Source: Ophiura sarsii (lineage: Eukaryota > Echinodermata > Ophiuroidea > Amphilepidida > Ophiuridae). Taken from it: a stretch of 64,000 nt of DNA. The notes below the pieces were generated by a model. That model saw only the letters and a list, made by a program, of their open reading frames with translations, ran no database searches and was not told the origin of the DNA. Positions 48,597 through 60,073 of this stretch are shown piece by piece. Position 1 is the stretch's first letter, and every line of letters starts with the position of its first letter. Position numbers and translations under genes: made by a program. Location: the NCBI GenBank assembly GCA_035610835.1, contig CM069446.1:71595062-71659061 (forward strand), read 5' to 3'.

Positions 48597-50386
48597 TACA
48601 TAAGACTATGATACAAATATCAGGGCGGGCTCTACGTACACTATTGCACACGTTGTCCAGTATTCCTATTTGTACATAGACTGTGATGCAAATATCAGGG
48701 CGTGCTCTACGTACACTATTGCACACGTTGTACAGTATTCATATTTGTACACAGACTGTGATGCAAATATCAGGGCGTGCTCTACGTACACTATTGCACA
48801 CGTTGTCCAGTATTCATATTTGTACACAGACTGTGATGCAAATATCAGGGCGTGCTCTACGTACACTATTGCACACGTTGTACAGTATTCATATTTGTAC
48901 ATAGACTGTGATGCAAATATCAGGGCGTGCTCTACGTACACTATTGCACACGTTGTACAGTATTCATATTTGTACATAGGACTGTGATGAAAATATCAGG
49001 GCGTGCTCTACGTACACTATTGCACACGTTGTACAGTATTCATATTTGTACATAGACTGTGATGCAAATATCAGGGCGTGCTCTACGTACACTATTGCAC
49101 ACGTTGTCCAGTATTCCTATTTGTACATAGACTGTGATGCAAATATCAGGGCGTGCTCTACGTACACTATTGCACACGTTGTACAGTATTCATATTTGTA
49201 CATAGGACTGTGATGAAAATATCAGGGCGTGCTCTACGTACACTATTGCACACGTTGTACAGTATTCATATTTGTACATAGGACTGTGATGAAAATATCA
49301 GGGCGTGCTCTACGTACACTATTGCACACGTTGTACAGTATTCCTATGTGTACATAGACTGTGATGCAAATATCAGGGCGTGCTCTACGTACACTATTGC
49401 ACACGTTGTCCAGTATTCCTATTTGTACATAGACTGTGATGCAAATATCAGGGCGTGCTCTACGTACACTATTGCACACGTTGTACAGTATTCATATTTG
49501 TACATAGACTGTGATGCAAATATCAGGGCGTGCTCTACGTACACTATTGCACACGTTGTACAGTATTCATATTTGTACATAGGACTGTGATGAAAATACC
49601 AGGGCGTGCTCTACGTACACTATTGCACACGTTGTACAGTATTCATATTTGTACATAGGACTGTGATGAAAATATCAGGGCGTGCTCTACGTACACTATT
49701 GCACACGTTGTACAGTATTCATATTTGTACATAGGACTGTGATGAAAATATCAGGGCGTGCTCTACGTACACTATTGCACACGTTGTACAGTATTCATAT
49801 TTGTACATAGGACTGTGATGAAAATATCAGGGCGTGCTCTACGTACACTATTGCACACGTTGTACAGTATTCCTATGTGTACATAGACTGTGATGCAAAT
49901 ATCAGGGCGTGCTCTACGTACACTATTGCACACGTTGTCCAGTATTCCTATTTGTACATAGACTGTGATGCAAATATCAGGGCGTGCTCTACGTACACTA
50001 TTGCACACGTTGTACAGTATTCATATTTGTACATAGACTGTGATGCAAATATCAGGGCGTGCTCTACGTACACTATTGCACACGTTGTACAGTATTCATA
50101 TTTGTACATAGGACTGTGATGAAAATACCAGGGCGTGCTCTACGTACACTATTGCACACGTTGTACAGTATTCATATTTGTACATAGGACTGTGATGAAA
50201 ATATCAGGGCGTGCTCTACGTACACTATTGCACACGTTGTACAGTATTCATATTTGTACATAGGACTGTGATGAAAATATCAGGGCGTGCTCTACGTACA
50301 CTATTGCACACGTTGTACAGTATTCATATTTGTACATAGGACTGTGATGAAAATATCAGGGCGGGCTCTACGTACACTATTGCACT
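48597..50386. repeat. 75/76-bp minisatellite, about 24 units, with 529-bp higher-order repeat
   Basis: Units read TACATAGACTGTGATGCAAA (75 bp type) or TACATAGGACTGTGATGAAA (76 bp type), then CAGGGCGTGCTCTACGTACA and a GCACACGTTG segment. From about 49243 a seven-unit block (three 75-bp, four 76-bp, 529 bp) is duplicated directly. The first and last units share GGGCGGGCTC instead of GGGCGTGCTC. ORFs through it on both strands are by-products of the 75-bp period. Confidence 0.9.
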
Positions 50387-52511
50387 GCTTGACAATATAA
50401 GAAACGAGACGAAAGTATTCATATACATGCCATGAAGGACACTGGCAAATGAGTATACCATAAGAACGTACTTTCACTCAAATAGAACGTTGGCAACCGT
50501 TGTGTATGACAGCAGCTTATAATCATTCTCACGACATGTAAGGCTGTCGAGTAACAAAACAGTAGGGGTGTGTGTGTTCCTACTGTATCGCTGATATAGT
50601 AGTATTAAATAACAATCAATTTATAAGTCAGATTTCTTTGACATATGAATTTAAAAATAGATTTGATACGTGCATGTTTGATCAGTCAATATTATTATGA
50701 CCAAACAAGATCATAATCTTAAATGCAAGTTTACTCATACGTCACATAAACATTAGACCTACAAGAGTCGGTGACTAAAGTCACGATGAAATCGCAGTAG
50801 GCTAATTGTGCTAAATTATATCCGTAATTAACGCCATCGATTCGATTATGAACAGCTGCTAGGCGACAGGTGCGTAGTGATCACTCTACACCCTAAAACA
50901 AATTCATAAATGGTAATATAAGGCGACATTTTGGGAAATGTTGGTTTAAAAGACAAATCAAAATATTTCTAAAATGAATTTTTTAATCATGACAATTTGC
51001 AAAAAAAATGAGTCTGTCTAAACGTAACGATTTTACGCGTTTGATGTTTATGATTGAATGCGGTTCATTCACATACCTGTCTCACTATCCTACATTTTCA
51101 AAACCCAAATTCAAAAGTGAACATTGTATTTTTTATCTCAAATATCTCAAATTCGAATAGAGAAATGACTCCATAATTGTATGATTGGATATTTTAACTC
51201 CCTGGGCACTACATGCGTATAACAGTGTTTACGATTGGTTAATTATAAGACATACGCATTGTTATGACCACTAGCGGCGTATATCCCTCCTAACCAATTT
51301 GCCGTGGCTACTTTATTAACCCCTACCTCTCAAACCGCATCAAGTTAACCTTCCGTACTTTTAAAACCACATAAACCCCCTTCACCCCCCCCCCCCCCCC
51401 CCCCAGCACACACACTGCAACTACACCAACCAGGTAGATTTATAATCATAACCCTCCTAATCATTTCCCGAGGCTACTTCATTAACTCTTAACCCTATCC
51501 TAAAATATTTCCCGTGGTTTTACCCCCCCCCCCCCCCCCCCCCCCCCCGCATACACACACCCAACATGACACCAAATACCCTACCAACAGGCCTATAACC
51601 ATTTCCCGTGTGGCTTCTGCGCCATGTGTAGGGGTGCGTGTGCCGCGGCAGTGAGCCCTTGCGCATACATGCACGCGACGCATTACCACGGTATGATTAC
51701 GCGGTAGTACGCGCAACGCACAGTGTTGTTCAATTCTAGTGGCATTTATGAGCCAAATCTGAGAGGTTTTTTGCTGTTTTGGAGCCAATTGTTAACCAAT
51801 TTCAGTGGAATAAACTTTAACACCCTTCCCGTTATTTACTTCTATCTTTCATGCGAATTAGGCGCCACTTTGATCCCAACTAACGGATAAATAAGGATAA
51901 CAAATAAACACACACAAACAAACACCCCAACAAACAAACACACACCGTTTCCAGATTTATAGTAAGATATCTATATACTAATTTTCGGAACATGGCCTGA
52001 TTAGATAGTTCAATAATAATGTTACACTCGCGTCCCTCTTCTCAACTGAAAAAGCGTGGTAATTGCGCCTCTAATACACGAGCTAATTAGATAGTTCAAT
52101 GCCAGTATTTTCCCGTTTTCAGACATGCGCAGAAAGGATCACAGATGATAATCCGAAATGCTGAATTTCTTTTACTCGGGTAGCTACTGTTCGGACAAAA
52201 ATTTTGATTTTCGGAGTGTGTGATGACATAATGCGTCCGTTTGTTATTCTTAAAGATCGAATGAGTAACAAGCATTTATACAGGACTATACGTCCGAGAA
52301 ATAAAAATATTTTACGACATTTTCTAAATGTAAACAAAAACTCTTACACAGATCTTAAAGTGACACTTTCACATTAGTAACATAGATGAACTAAACCAAC
52401 CGTTTCTATGCTGTTGCTGCATGACCGCGTTTAACATGACGCACGCGATTCGGCGCACACGTAATGACGCAGACAAAGTGTGTACGCGTTTGTGGCGCAA
52501 ACTGTACATTG
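50387..52511. other. Spacer with poly(C) tracts, no gene recognised
   Basis: AT-rich to about 51300, then the poly(C) repeats, then ordinary sequence. No coding motif seen. Confidence 0.4.
51385..51548. repeat. Two long poly(C) tracts in a ~140-bp repeat
   Basis: Runs of 20 C (51385-51404) and 26 C (51523-51548) each precede CACACAC-like sequence and follow related text (CCGTGGCTACTTTATTAAC, CCGAGGCTACTTCATTAAC). Confidence 0.7.
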
Positions 52512-52514
52512 TAA

Positions 52515-54950
52515 TGCACTTATCAATTGCAGTCCCGGCCCCGGGGGACCCGGGCATGGCGGGGACTATGCGGGGACCGTACGCCAACGTACAAAAAACA
52601 TGGACCGGCTATGCGGGGGCGTCTACCCGGGGCGTACAAAACGTGCCCCCGCTAGCCGGGCGTGTAGCCGGGGCATAGCGGGGACGTACATTACTGAAAA
52701 AATAGGCCGGGCATTGTAGCGGGGCGTACGCTAGGGTAAAAAAATGTACACCCCGGGGCATAGCCGGGGCGTACACATACATAGCGGGGACGTACGCTAA
52801 GGTACAACAAATGTACAGGGTGTAGCCGGGGTGTTCACATACATAGCGGGGACGTACGCTAAGGTACACAAAATGTACACCCCGGGTGTACGCACACATA
52901 GCGGGGATGTACGCTAAGGTACATATCATCCACACCGGGGCATAGAAATATAAAATACAGACATGCACTATATTAAACTTTAAAATTAGTCACCTCGATT
53001 GATCAATGCCTGGATTTTCACTACCATGACTACGGTAAACTTAGTACAATTTGACCATATACATGTAGTGCTTTTGCCTGGAATAATGTACACGGTATAA
53101 GGGCCCGGACAGATAGACAACACCTACCTACTTGCAGGCCCGTAAGTCAGGCAGGGGAGCCCCCCACCCCCTCAATTCCCCCATCCCAAGTCCCCACGAA
53201 GGTCCAAAATCCCCCTCCCAAGTCAATTAGATCAATCATCATGTTGTCGGTCCATTTTTAAAACTAAAAATAGGCCTACTGTTTGTTCATAATACATAAA
53301 TTGGACCAACACTTTCCAATGTTGCCGTTGGGTAGGCCTACGCATGATCTATCAAAAATAAAGCTACACAATATTATATCCATAAAGTGATTTTTTGACT
53401 CGATTCATTTCTGGTTGACAACAGACTGAGATAGATCATGCCAACATTATAGTATTTCTAGTTTTAGGCCTCTGGTAAGTTGTGCCCCAATGGCCGGGAC
53501 AAAGTGTACGCCGGCGTACGGTCCCGGCCCGGCTGTCTGAGGCCGGGCGTAGCCGGGGCGTACACTATGCCCCGGCTATGGGGGGCCGGGACCGTACGCC
53601 GTCGTACACTTTGTCCCGGCTATGGGGGGGGGGGGGGGGGGGGGCCGGGACCGTACGCCGGCGTACACTTTGTCCCGGCCATTGGGCCCGGGACTAATGG
53701 CCGGACTGTAGCGGGGGCGTACAAAAAGTTGTGCCCCGCCCTGCGGGGACCGTGCACGACTGTAGCCGGGACGTCACATCGGCAATTTGTACGTCCCGGC
53801 CCTAATCCCCGCTATCCCCGGGTCCCCCGGGGCCGGGGCTGCAATTGATAAGTGTATTACAGCCGGGCCAATATTAGCGAATCGTTATCATGTTACATGG
53901 TTCACTGCGAGCATTTTCATGATTTACCGTTGACTACTATGGTTTTGTGAATAATTTATAGTTTATACAGTGCTCCAGAACAAAACTTACCAGAGGCCTA
54001 AAACTAGAAATACTATAATGTTGGCATGATCTATCTCAGTCTGTTGTCAACCAGAAATGAATCGAGTCAAAAAATCACTTTATGGATATAATATTGTGTA
54101 GCTTTATTTTTGATAGATCATGCGTAGGCCTACCCAACGGCAACATTGGACAGTTTTGGTCCAATTTATGTATTATAAACAAACAGTAGGCCTATTTTTA
54201 GTTTTAAAAATGGACCGACAACATGATGATTGATCTAATTGACTTGGGAGGGGGATTTTGGACCTTCGTGGGGACTTGGGATGGGGGAATTGAGGGGGTG
54301 GGGGGCTCCCCTGCCTGACTTACGGGCATGCAAGTAGGTAGGTGTTGTCTATCTGTCCGGGCCCTTATACCGTGTACATTATTCCAGGCAAAAGCACTAC
54401 ATGTATATGGTCAAATTGTACTAAGTTTACCGTAGTCATGGTAGTGAAAATCCAGGCATTGATCAATCGAGGTGACTAATTTTAAAGTTTAATATAGTGC
54501 ATGTCTGTATTTTATATTTCTATGCCCCGGTGTGGATGATATGTACCTTAGCGTACATCCCCGCTATGTGTGCGTACACCCCGGGGTGTACATTTTGTGT
54601 ACCTTAGCGTACGTCCCCGCTATGTATGTGAACACCCCGGCTACACCCTGTACATTTTTTGTACCTTAGCGTACGTCCCCGCTATGTGTGTACGCCCCGG
54701 CTATGCCCCGGGGTGTACATTTGTTTACCCTAGCGTACGCCCCCGCTACAATGCCCGGCCTATTTTTTCAGTAATGTACGTCCCCGCTATGCCCCGGCTA
54801 CACGCCCGGCTAGCGGGGGCACGTTTTGTACGCCCCGGGTACACGCCCCCGCATAGCCGGGCCATGTTTTTTGTACGTTGGCGTACGGTCCCCGCATAGT
54901 CCCCGCCATGCCCCGGGTCCCCCGGGGCCGGACTGCAATTGATAAGTGCA
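52515..54950. mobile_element. 2.4-kb GC-rich foldback element with ~960-bp inverted arms
   Basis: Ends TGCACTTATCAATTGCAGT and ACTGCAATTGATAAGTGCA are exact inverses. TAA stands on both sides (52512-52514 and 54951-54953), a 3-bp target duplication. Arms run to about 53474 and from about 53990 and match closely over their whole length. The outer parts carry many copies of GCGGGGACGTACGCTAAGG-like subterminal repeats; the inner parts are AT-richer. The middle holds another copy of the same terminal sequence near 53820-53870, so elements are nested. No coding region. Confidence 0.75.
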
Positions 54951-55162
54951 TAACGGGAAAGGGTGAAAGCAGGCAGTCCGTACGGTTGCTCCGCGGTGCA
55001 TACCGTGCAGTACAGTACAATACAAGGTAACGAGAGCAAGACACAAACAAAACATTAATCATAAAGCCAAGACCTTTATTTTAATAAAGAAACTGTGAGC
55101 AAGGCGCACACCGTATCCAGGATAACATGTATTAAAGTGACTGAAGTGGCTGAAGGAAAATA

Positions 55163-55349
55163 CATTTGATGGAGTCACCCATTCAGTTGTAACCCCATTT
55201 GATGGCGTCACCTGTGCAGGTCACCACATTTGTTGATGGAGTTACCCATACAGGTAACCCCATTTGATAGGAGTCAACCATGCAGTTTTTAACCCCATTT
55301 GATGGAGTCACCCATGCGGGTAACCCCATTTGATGCAGTCAACCATGCT
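55163..55349. repeat. ~36-bp minisatellite, about five copies
   Basis: The phrase CATTTGATGGAGTCACCCAT with a CAGGTAACCCC tail recurs with small indels. No coding role seen. Confidence 0.7.
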
Positions 55350-55421
55350 CCCGCTGTTATAAATATGGTAATTAATGAATGTTTTGACTTAAATATGTAA
55401 TATACAATGATCTATTCTAAA

Positions 55422-55650
55422 CAGTGGCGGATCCAGGATTAAAATTTACGGGGGGCTGACCAAGGTTTTTTGATTGGTACCCAAAATAAATCGTAAAAGG
55501 TCCCCATTTTTTTGTGGGGGGGGGGGGGGGGCAAAAAGATAGAGCACGTTTTACGATTTTTTTGGGTACCCTTTCCTGAAAAAATCAGCTTGGTCAGCCC
55601 CCCCCCCCCCCCCCCCCCCCCCGTAAATTTTAATCCTGGATCCGCCATTG
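55422..55650. mobile_element. Short hairpin element with poly(G) and poly(C) tracts
   Basis: Ends CAGTGGCGGATCCAGGATTA and its near reverse complement enclose about 229 bp. It holds 16 G (55516-55531) and 25 C (55598-55622). Confidence 0.6.
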
Positions 55651-55770
55651 AATACACAAAAAGTGCCCAATTATGCAAATTAATCAATTAAAGTTAATTA
55701 TATTCAGATAGTTATCCTACATTCATACACCAGGTATGCGGCAAATATGAACCTCTAATTATGTTGCATA

Positions 55771-56965
55771 CAGGCGCGGATACAGGGGGGCCGAGGGAGG
55801 CATGCGAGGGACATATATAAGAACGTTTGGAGTTTATTGCAAGTTGGTCGGGATACATACGCGTACGTACGTTGCTGAGAAATCTGATATTTTGAAGGTA
55901 ACTATATAGTATAACTTCTTTCTGGCATAGGCCTATATACAAAGCCAATATTGATCGGAAATAAAGTGACTGCTTTTCATTAAAATATTGCTCAAAAGTA
56001 CATACCAAATCGCACCAAATGGGTTCGGAAATTGAAGAGAAAAAAAATCAAAATCTGAGGGGGGCACATCACACCTAACCTCAGACTCCCAACTGTTCGA
56101 GCTTTTAAACAATCTATACTTAAATTAAGAAAATATCAGTATATATGCTCAACTTCTTTCTTGCATTGATAAAAAATATACCGTATATTGATTGAAAATG
56201 AAGAGGTGGCTTTTCGATAAAATGTTGGTCAAAAGTATACACCAGATCGCACCAAATGAGTTCAAAAATTGAAAACAAATCCAATTCTCAGGAGGCAAAC
56301 GCCCCCCCCCCCCCCCCCCCCCCCCTCAGACTCCCCCTGTTCGAGCTTTTAAACCATCTATACTTAAGTCAAAAATATATCAGTATAATATGCTCAGTTT
56401 CTTTCGTGCATTGATAAAAAATATATATATCTATTGGAAATGAAAAGGTGGCTTTCGATAAAATGATGGTAAAAAGTGACCCCCTTAGACTCCCCCTGTT
56501 CGAGCTTTTAAATCATCTATACTTAATTCAAAAATATATCAGTATAATTAATAAAAATGAAGAAGTGGCTTTTCGACAAAATGTTGGTCACAACTATACA
56601 CCAGATCGCACCAAATGAGTTCGATTTTTTTTTTAAATTCTAAGGGGGGGCACATCAGACTCCCCCTGTTCGAGCTTTTAAACCATCTATACAATTTAAA
56701 AAAAAAATTATAATATGATCAACTTCTTTCGTGCATTGATAAAAAACCAAAATATTGGAAATGAAGAGTTGGCTTTTCGATAACATTTTGGTCAAAAGTA
56801 TACACCAGATCGCACCAAATGAGTTCGAAAATTGAAAAAAATCAACTTCTGAGGGGGCCCACATCCCTCCTCAGACACCCCCTGTCCGAGCATAGCTCGC
56901 TTGGATGGTACCAACACAATTTCATTTTTTTGGGCCCCCCTAAAATTTTCCTGGATCCGCGCCTG
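55771..56965. mobile_element. Inverted-repeat element filled with ~170-230-bp tandem repeats
   Basis: Ends CAGGCGCGGATACAGG and CCTGGATCCGCGCCTG are imperfect inverses; CATA flanks both sides, a possible 4-bp target duplication. Inside, five or six diverged units share CAGACTCCCCCTGTTCGAGC, TCGTGCATTGATAAAAAA and CACCAGATCGCACCAAATGA. A 25-C tract lies at 56302-56326. Confidence 0.6.
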
Positions 56966-57439
56966 CATAGAGAAATCGCAGCACATTGTTTTCATGCACT
57001 CACGGAAATGCATACAATTATTTCACAGTTCAAATCATGACCTACATTAAATATGCGCAGATGGTGCCATTCACATGTTTTTTAAACAAAATATTTTCAA
57101 ATGATGCCTACTGGCACATGAACAATTAATTGTTTGATGAATGAGTACATTTAAACCTACTTAACATGCTTTTAAAATTACTCCATTAAAGTTTCAAAAA
57201 CAAAAGAACATCCTGCACCAAACTGCACAACTGTAGAACATACATGAGATTATATTATTCGAGTGTGACAATTCAACTGCCTCTTGACAAAGTGGAATGT
57301 AATTTCCCTTCCTCTTGGCTTTTAAGGCCAGGTTCCCACACAGAACAAAATCCCGAGTAGTCTAGAATAATCCTGACCCGGTTCTGTCCTTAACAAATCG
57401 CTAGTGGGAACGCGATTCAAGTGGGTCCCGGTCCGGACT

Positions 57440-58170
57440 CAAAGTGGTTTTGTTTTTGTATATCAATTTGTGTTTTACATGTTGTGATTTGTATATCTAT
57501 TTGTGATTTACATGGGTTTTTTGTATATCAATTTGTGTTTTACGTGTTGTTTCAAAAGTAACATTGTTTAGGTATATAGATTGGTGTTTTACTTGGTTTT
57601 TTGTATATCAATTTGTGTTTTACGTGTTGTTTTTGAATATCAATTTGTGTTTTTACATATCAAAACAACATAAACAAACACAAAACGATACTGAAAACAA
57701 AATTATAGCAAACAAAACTATATAAAAACAGAAAAAGATATAAAAACCTGACTATATGCAAACAAAATGACACGTAATTAGCAAACACAAACCAGCATGA
57801 AATAAAAGTCATATATGAAAAGACGAATATATATGAAAACAGAATATAAACTAACACAAAACTAGCAGGCTACAAAAACAAAATTATATACAACAATTAT
57901 CGATATAAAAACACAAATATAGAGACAGAACATATGCAAACACACAATGGTGTAAATCCAAACTGATATGCAAACAAGATATAAAAGAAACACAAAGCAG
58001 CATGAAAACAAAATGATAACGCAAAACGACTGGTAAATTAGTTTAACAAACACAATATCGTATAGACACCGCAAAACGACCGGCACAGTATAGTAAATAC
58101 AAACACGAAATGATATAAACACAAAATGATGTACAACACAAAACGATCGACAAAAACTTACTTCGCCAAA
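57440..58170. repeat. Strand-asymmetric simple repeat, T/G-rich then A/C-rich
   Basis: 57440-57660 repeats TGTATATCAATTTGTGTTTT; from 57660 the strand switches to AAACACAAAACGATATAAA-type repeats. The halves are loosely inverse and could fold. ORFs here are low-complexity shadows. Confidence 0.6.
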
Positions 58171-58304
58171 GAGGCCAAAAATCACGTGACTAGAGTTACG
58201 AGCTGTAAATAAAAGCAGTACGCAAAATCACAGAATTTAAATGATGTGGGCAAAATACTTTAGTTCTCGAACTTTTGAGTTGAATAGGCCTATGTTTGTG
58301 AACC

Positions 58305-58675
58305 AGAGTGGCGAGCTAGGGTGGGAGAGTGTTTTGTGGTGGGAGAGTGTTTTGTGGTGGGCAAGAGTTTTGTGAATGGGAGGGGAGGGGTTTGTGGTGG
58401 GGATGGGGAGGGGAGGGGGTCTGTGGTGTGGATGGGGTGGGGGATTGTGATGGTAAAAGGGTTGTGGTGGCATGGGGGTGGGGAGCGGTAGGTGTGTGGT
58501 AGGGAGGGTAGGGGTGTGGATGGTGTTTTGGTGGGGAGGGGTTTGTGATGGGGAGGGGTGGTGGTGGTTTGGGTGGGGAGGGGATGTGGAGGGGGGCAAG
58601 GTGGGGAGATGGAGTGGGTTTGTGGTGGGGTGAGGTGGTGGTGGGGGTGGTTGGGGAGGGTATTGGTGTGTGCTT
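58305..58675. repeat. G-rich tract with strong G-quadruplex potential
   Basis: About 370 bp of GTGGTGGGGAGGGG-like sequence on the plus strand. Many runs of three or more G with short loops. The Pro/His-rich reading frames on the opposite strand are a by-product of composition. Confidence 0.8.
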
Positions 58676-59244
58676 GGCCAAACATTACTGACATTTAATC
58701 TATTTTCCAATAAAACAACAACATATTATAGATCCCCTCCAAAAGTTAGGGTCGGTCTGTCAGATTTCTTGTTTACATTAAATTAAAACGATTTCTTTAA
58801 TTCACTTAATTCACTTAAGATGTGAATGGGGATATTTTAATATTAAATCACTTCATGACAGTTTCAAAATATCTAAAACCTAAACCTTTTTCTGGAATTT
58901 CAAAAATTACGGTCGGTAAAATCATGTATTCATTTGCACTAGTAAAAGCAAAAAAGACACAACTCTTTTGTCAGTTTCAAAATTAGGGTCGGTCGTAAGA
59001 GGACAATCAAACCATTTACTGTGGCCTTATGTCTGGGACTGAATTGAATAAATTCAATTGTTTGTGCTTCTATAATAAACATCTTGAATAGTATTTAAAT
59101 ATTAATAATTATTTATATCAAATTTAATTTTTGAACAACAAATCAAACTCGTCATCTTATCCATTTTTAATATAACAAACAAAAAAATTGTGAGTACATG
59201 AGATGAACGAGATTGTATATTTGGTATTTGGTATCCTCATTATT

Positions 59245-60073
59245 AAACAAGGTGAGTTTTGCTGTTGATCAGCGAAATGATGTTGTGCTGGTATTGTTAG
59301 ATCTTTCCGCCGCGTTTGATACCGTGAATCGTCGTATTTTGCTCCAGAGACTCAGTGAACGCTATGGTATCAATGTGAACGCACTTAGCTGGTTCCGCAG
59401 CTATTTATCTGACCGGAAACGGTTGGTAAAAATCAGCGGGAAAACATCTGATATCCAGGGTTTGGACTGCGGTGTGCCTCAAGGATCCGTATGCGGTCCG
59501 TGATGTCAAGGCTTGGACAACCTCAAATAGACTTCTGCTTAACGACTCCAAGCCAGAAGTTGTTCAGTTTTCTTATTTGAGCGCTCGTGACCCTTTAACC
59601 TCTTTTACCGTCGGGATGTCGCAGGTTCAACCGGCTCATGAAGTGCGTAATCTCGGTGTAATGGACAGTCATTTCAATCTTATACAACTCACATCAGCAA
59701 CATATGCCGTTCTGCTTGTTTTGCCATTTATAAAATAGGACAGATTCGGAAATACATTGACAGACAAACTGCTGAGAGATTAGTGCACGCCGTTGTTACT
59801 TCGCGCCTGGATGCCAACAATAGCCTTCTCTATGGTCTTTCAAAGAATCAGATCGCCAAACTTCAGCAGGTCCAAAACAGTGCTGCTAGATTGGTTATAC
59901 TAGTGAGAGCTGGTGAGAGTATCAGTGCTGTGCGACGTGATAAATTACACTGGCTCTCTATAAATGATCGTATAGCATTCAAAATACTCCTCATCACTTA
60001 TAAATCCCTCAACAATCTGGCCCCAGTGTATATGGTCGAATCCAACGAAAAGTGTACACGGCTAGATTTTTAG
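59245..60073 (+). pseudogene. CR1/L2-like non-LTR reverse transcriptase fragment
   Basis: Reading frames give VLVLLDLSAAFDTVNRRI, LSWFRSYLSDRKRLVKISG and CGVPQGSVCGP, standard non-LTR reverse transcriptase blocks. After PQGSV the sequence jumps into VKAWTTSNRLLLNDSK, so the block with the catalytic YADD is deleted; a frameshift follows near 59700. A last part has TSRLDANNSLLYGL and KLHWLSINDRIAFKILL, the conserved C-terminal region of CR1/L2 elements. It is truncated at both ends and dead. Confidence 0.85.

Noticed and set aside
48666..50119. 25-residue repeat proteins in the minisatellite
   Set aside because: The frames exist on both strands because the 75-bp period is divisible by three; the 76-bp units break them.
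48597..50386. CRISPR-like array
   Set aside because: The units are contiguous near-identical repeats without unique spacers, in a eukaryotic context.
52421..54899. Several GC-rich ORFs
   Set aside because: They are mirrored on both arms of the foldback and encode low-complexity Arg/Gly/Pro sequence.
58237..58710. Proline-rich proteins on the minus strand
   Set aside because: Three overlapping frames are all open because of the C-rich composition; no start context, splice sites or motif.
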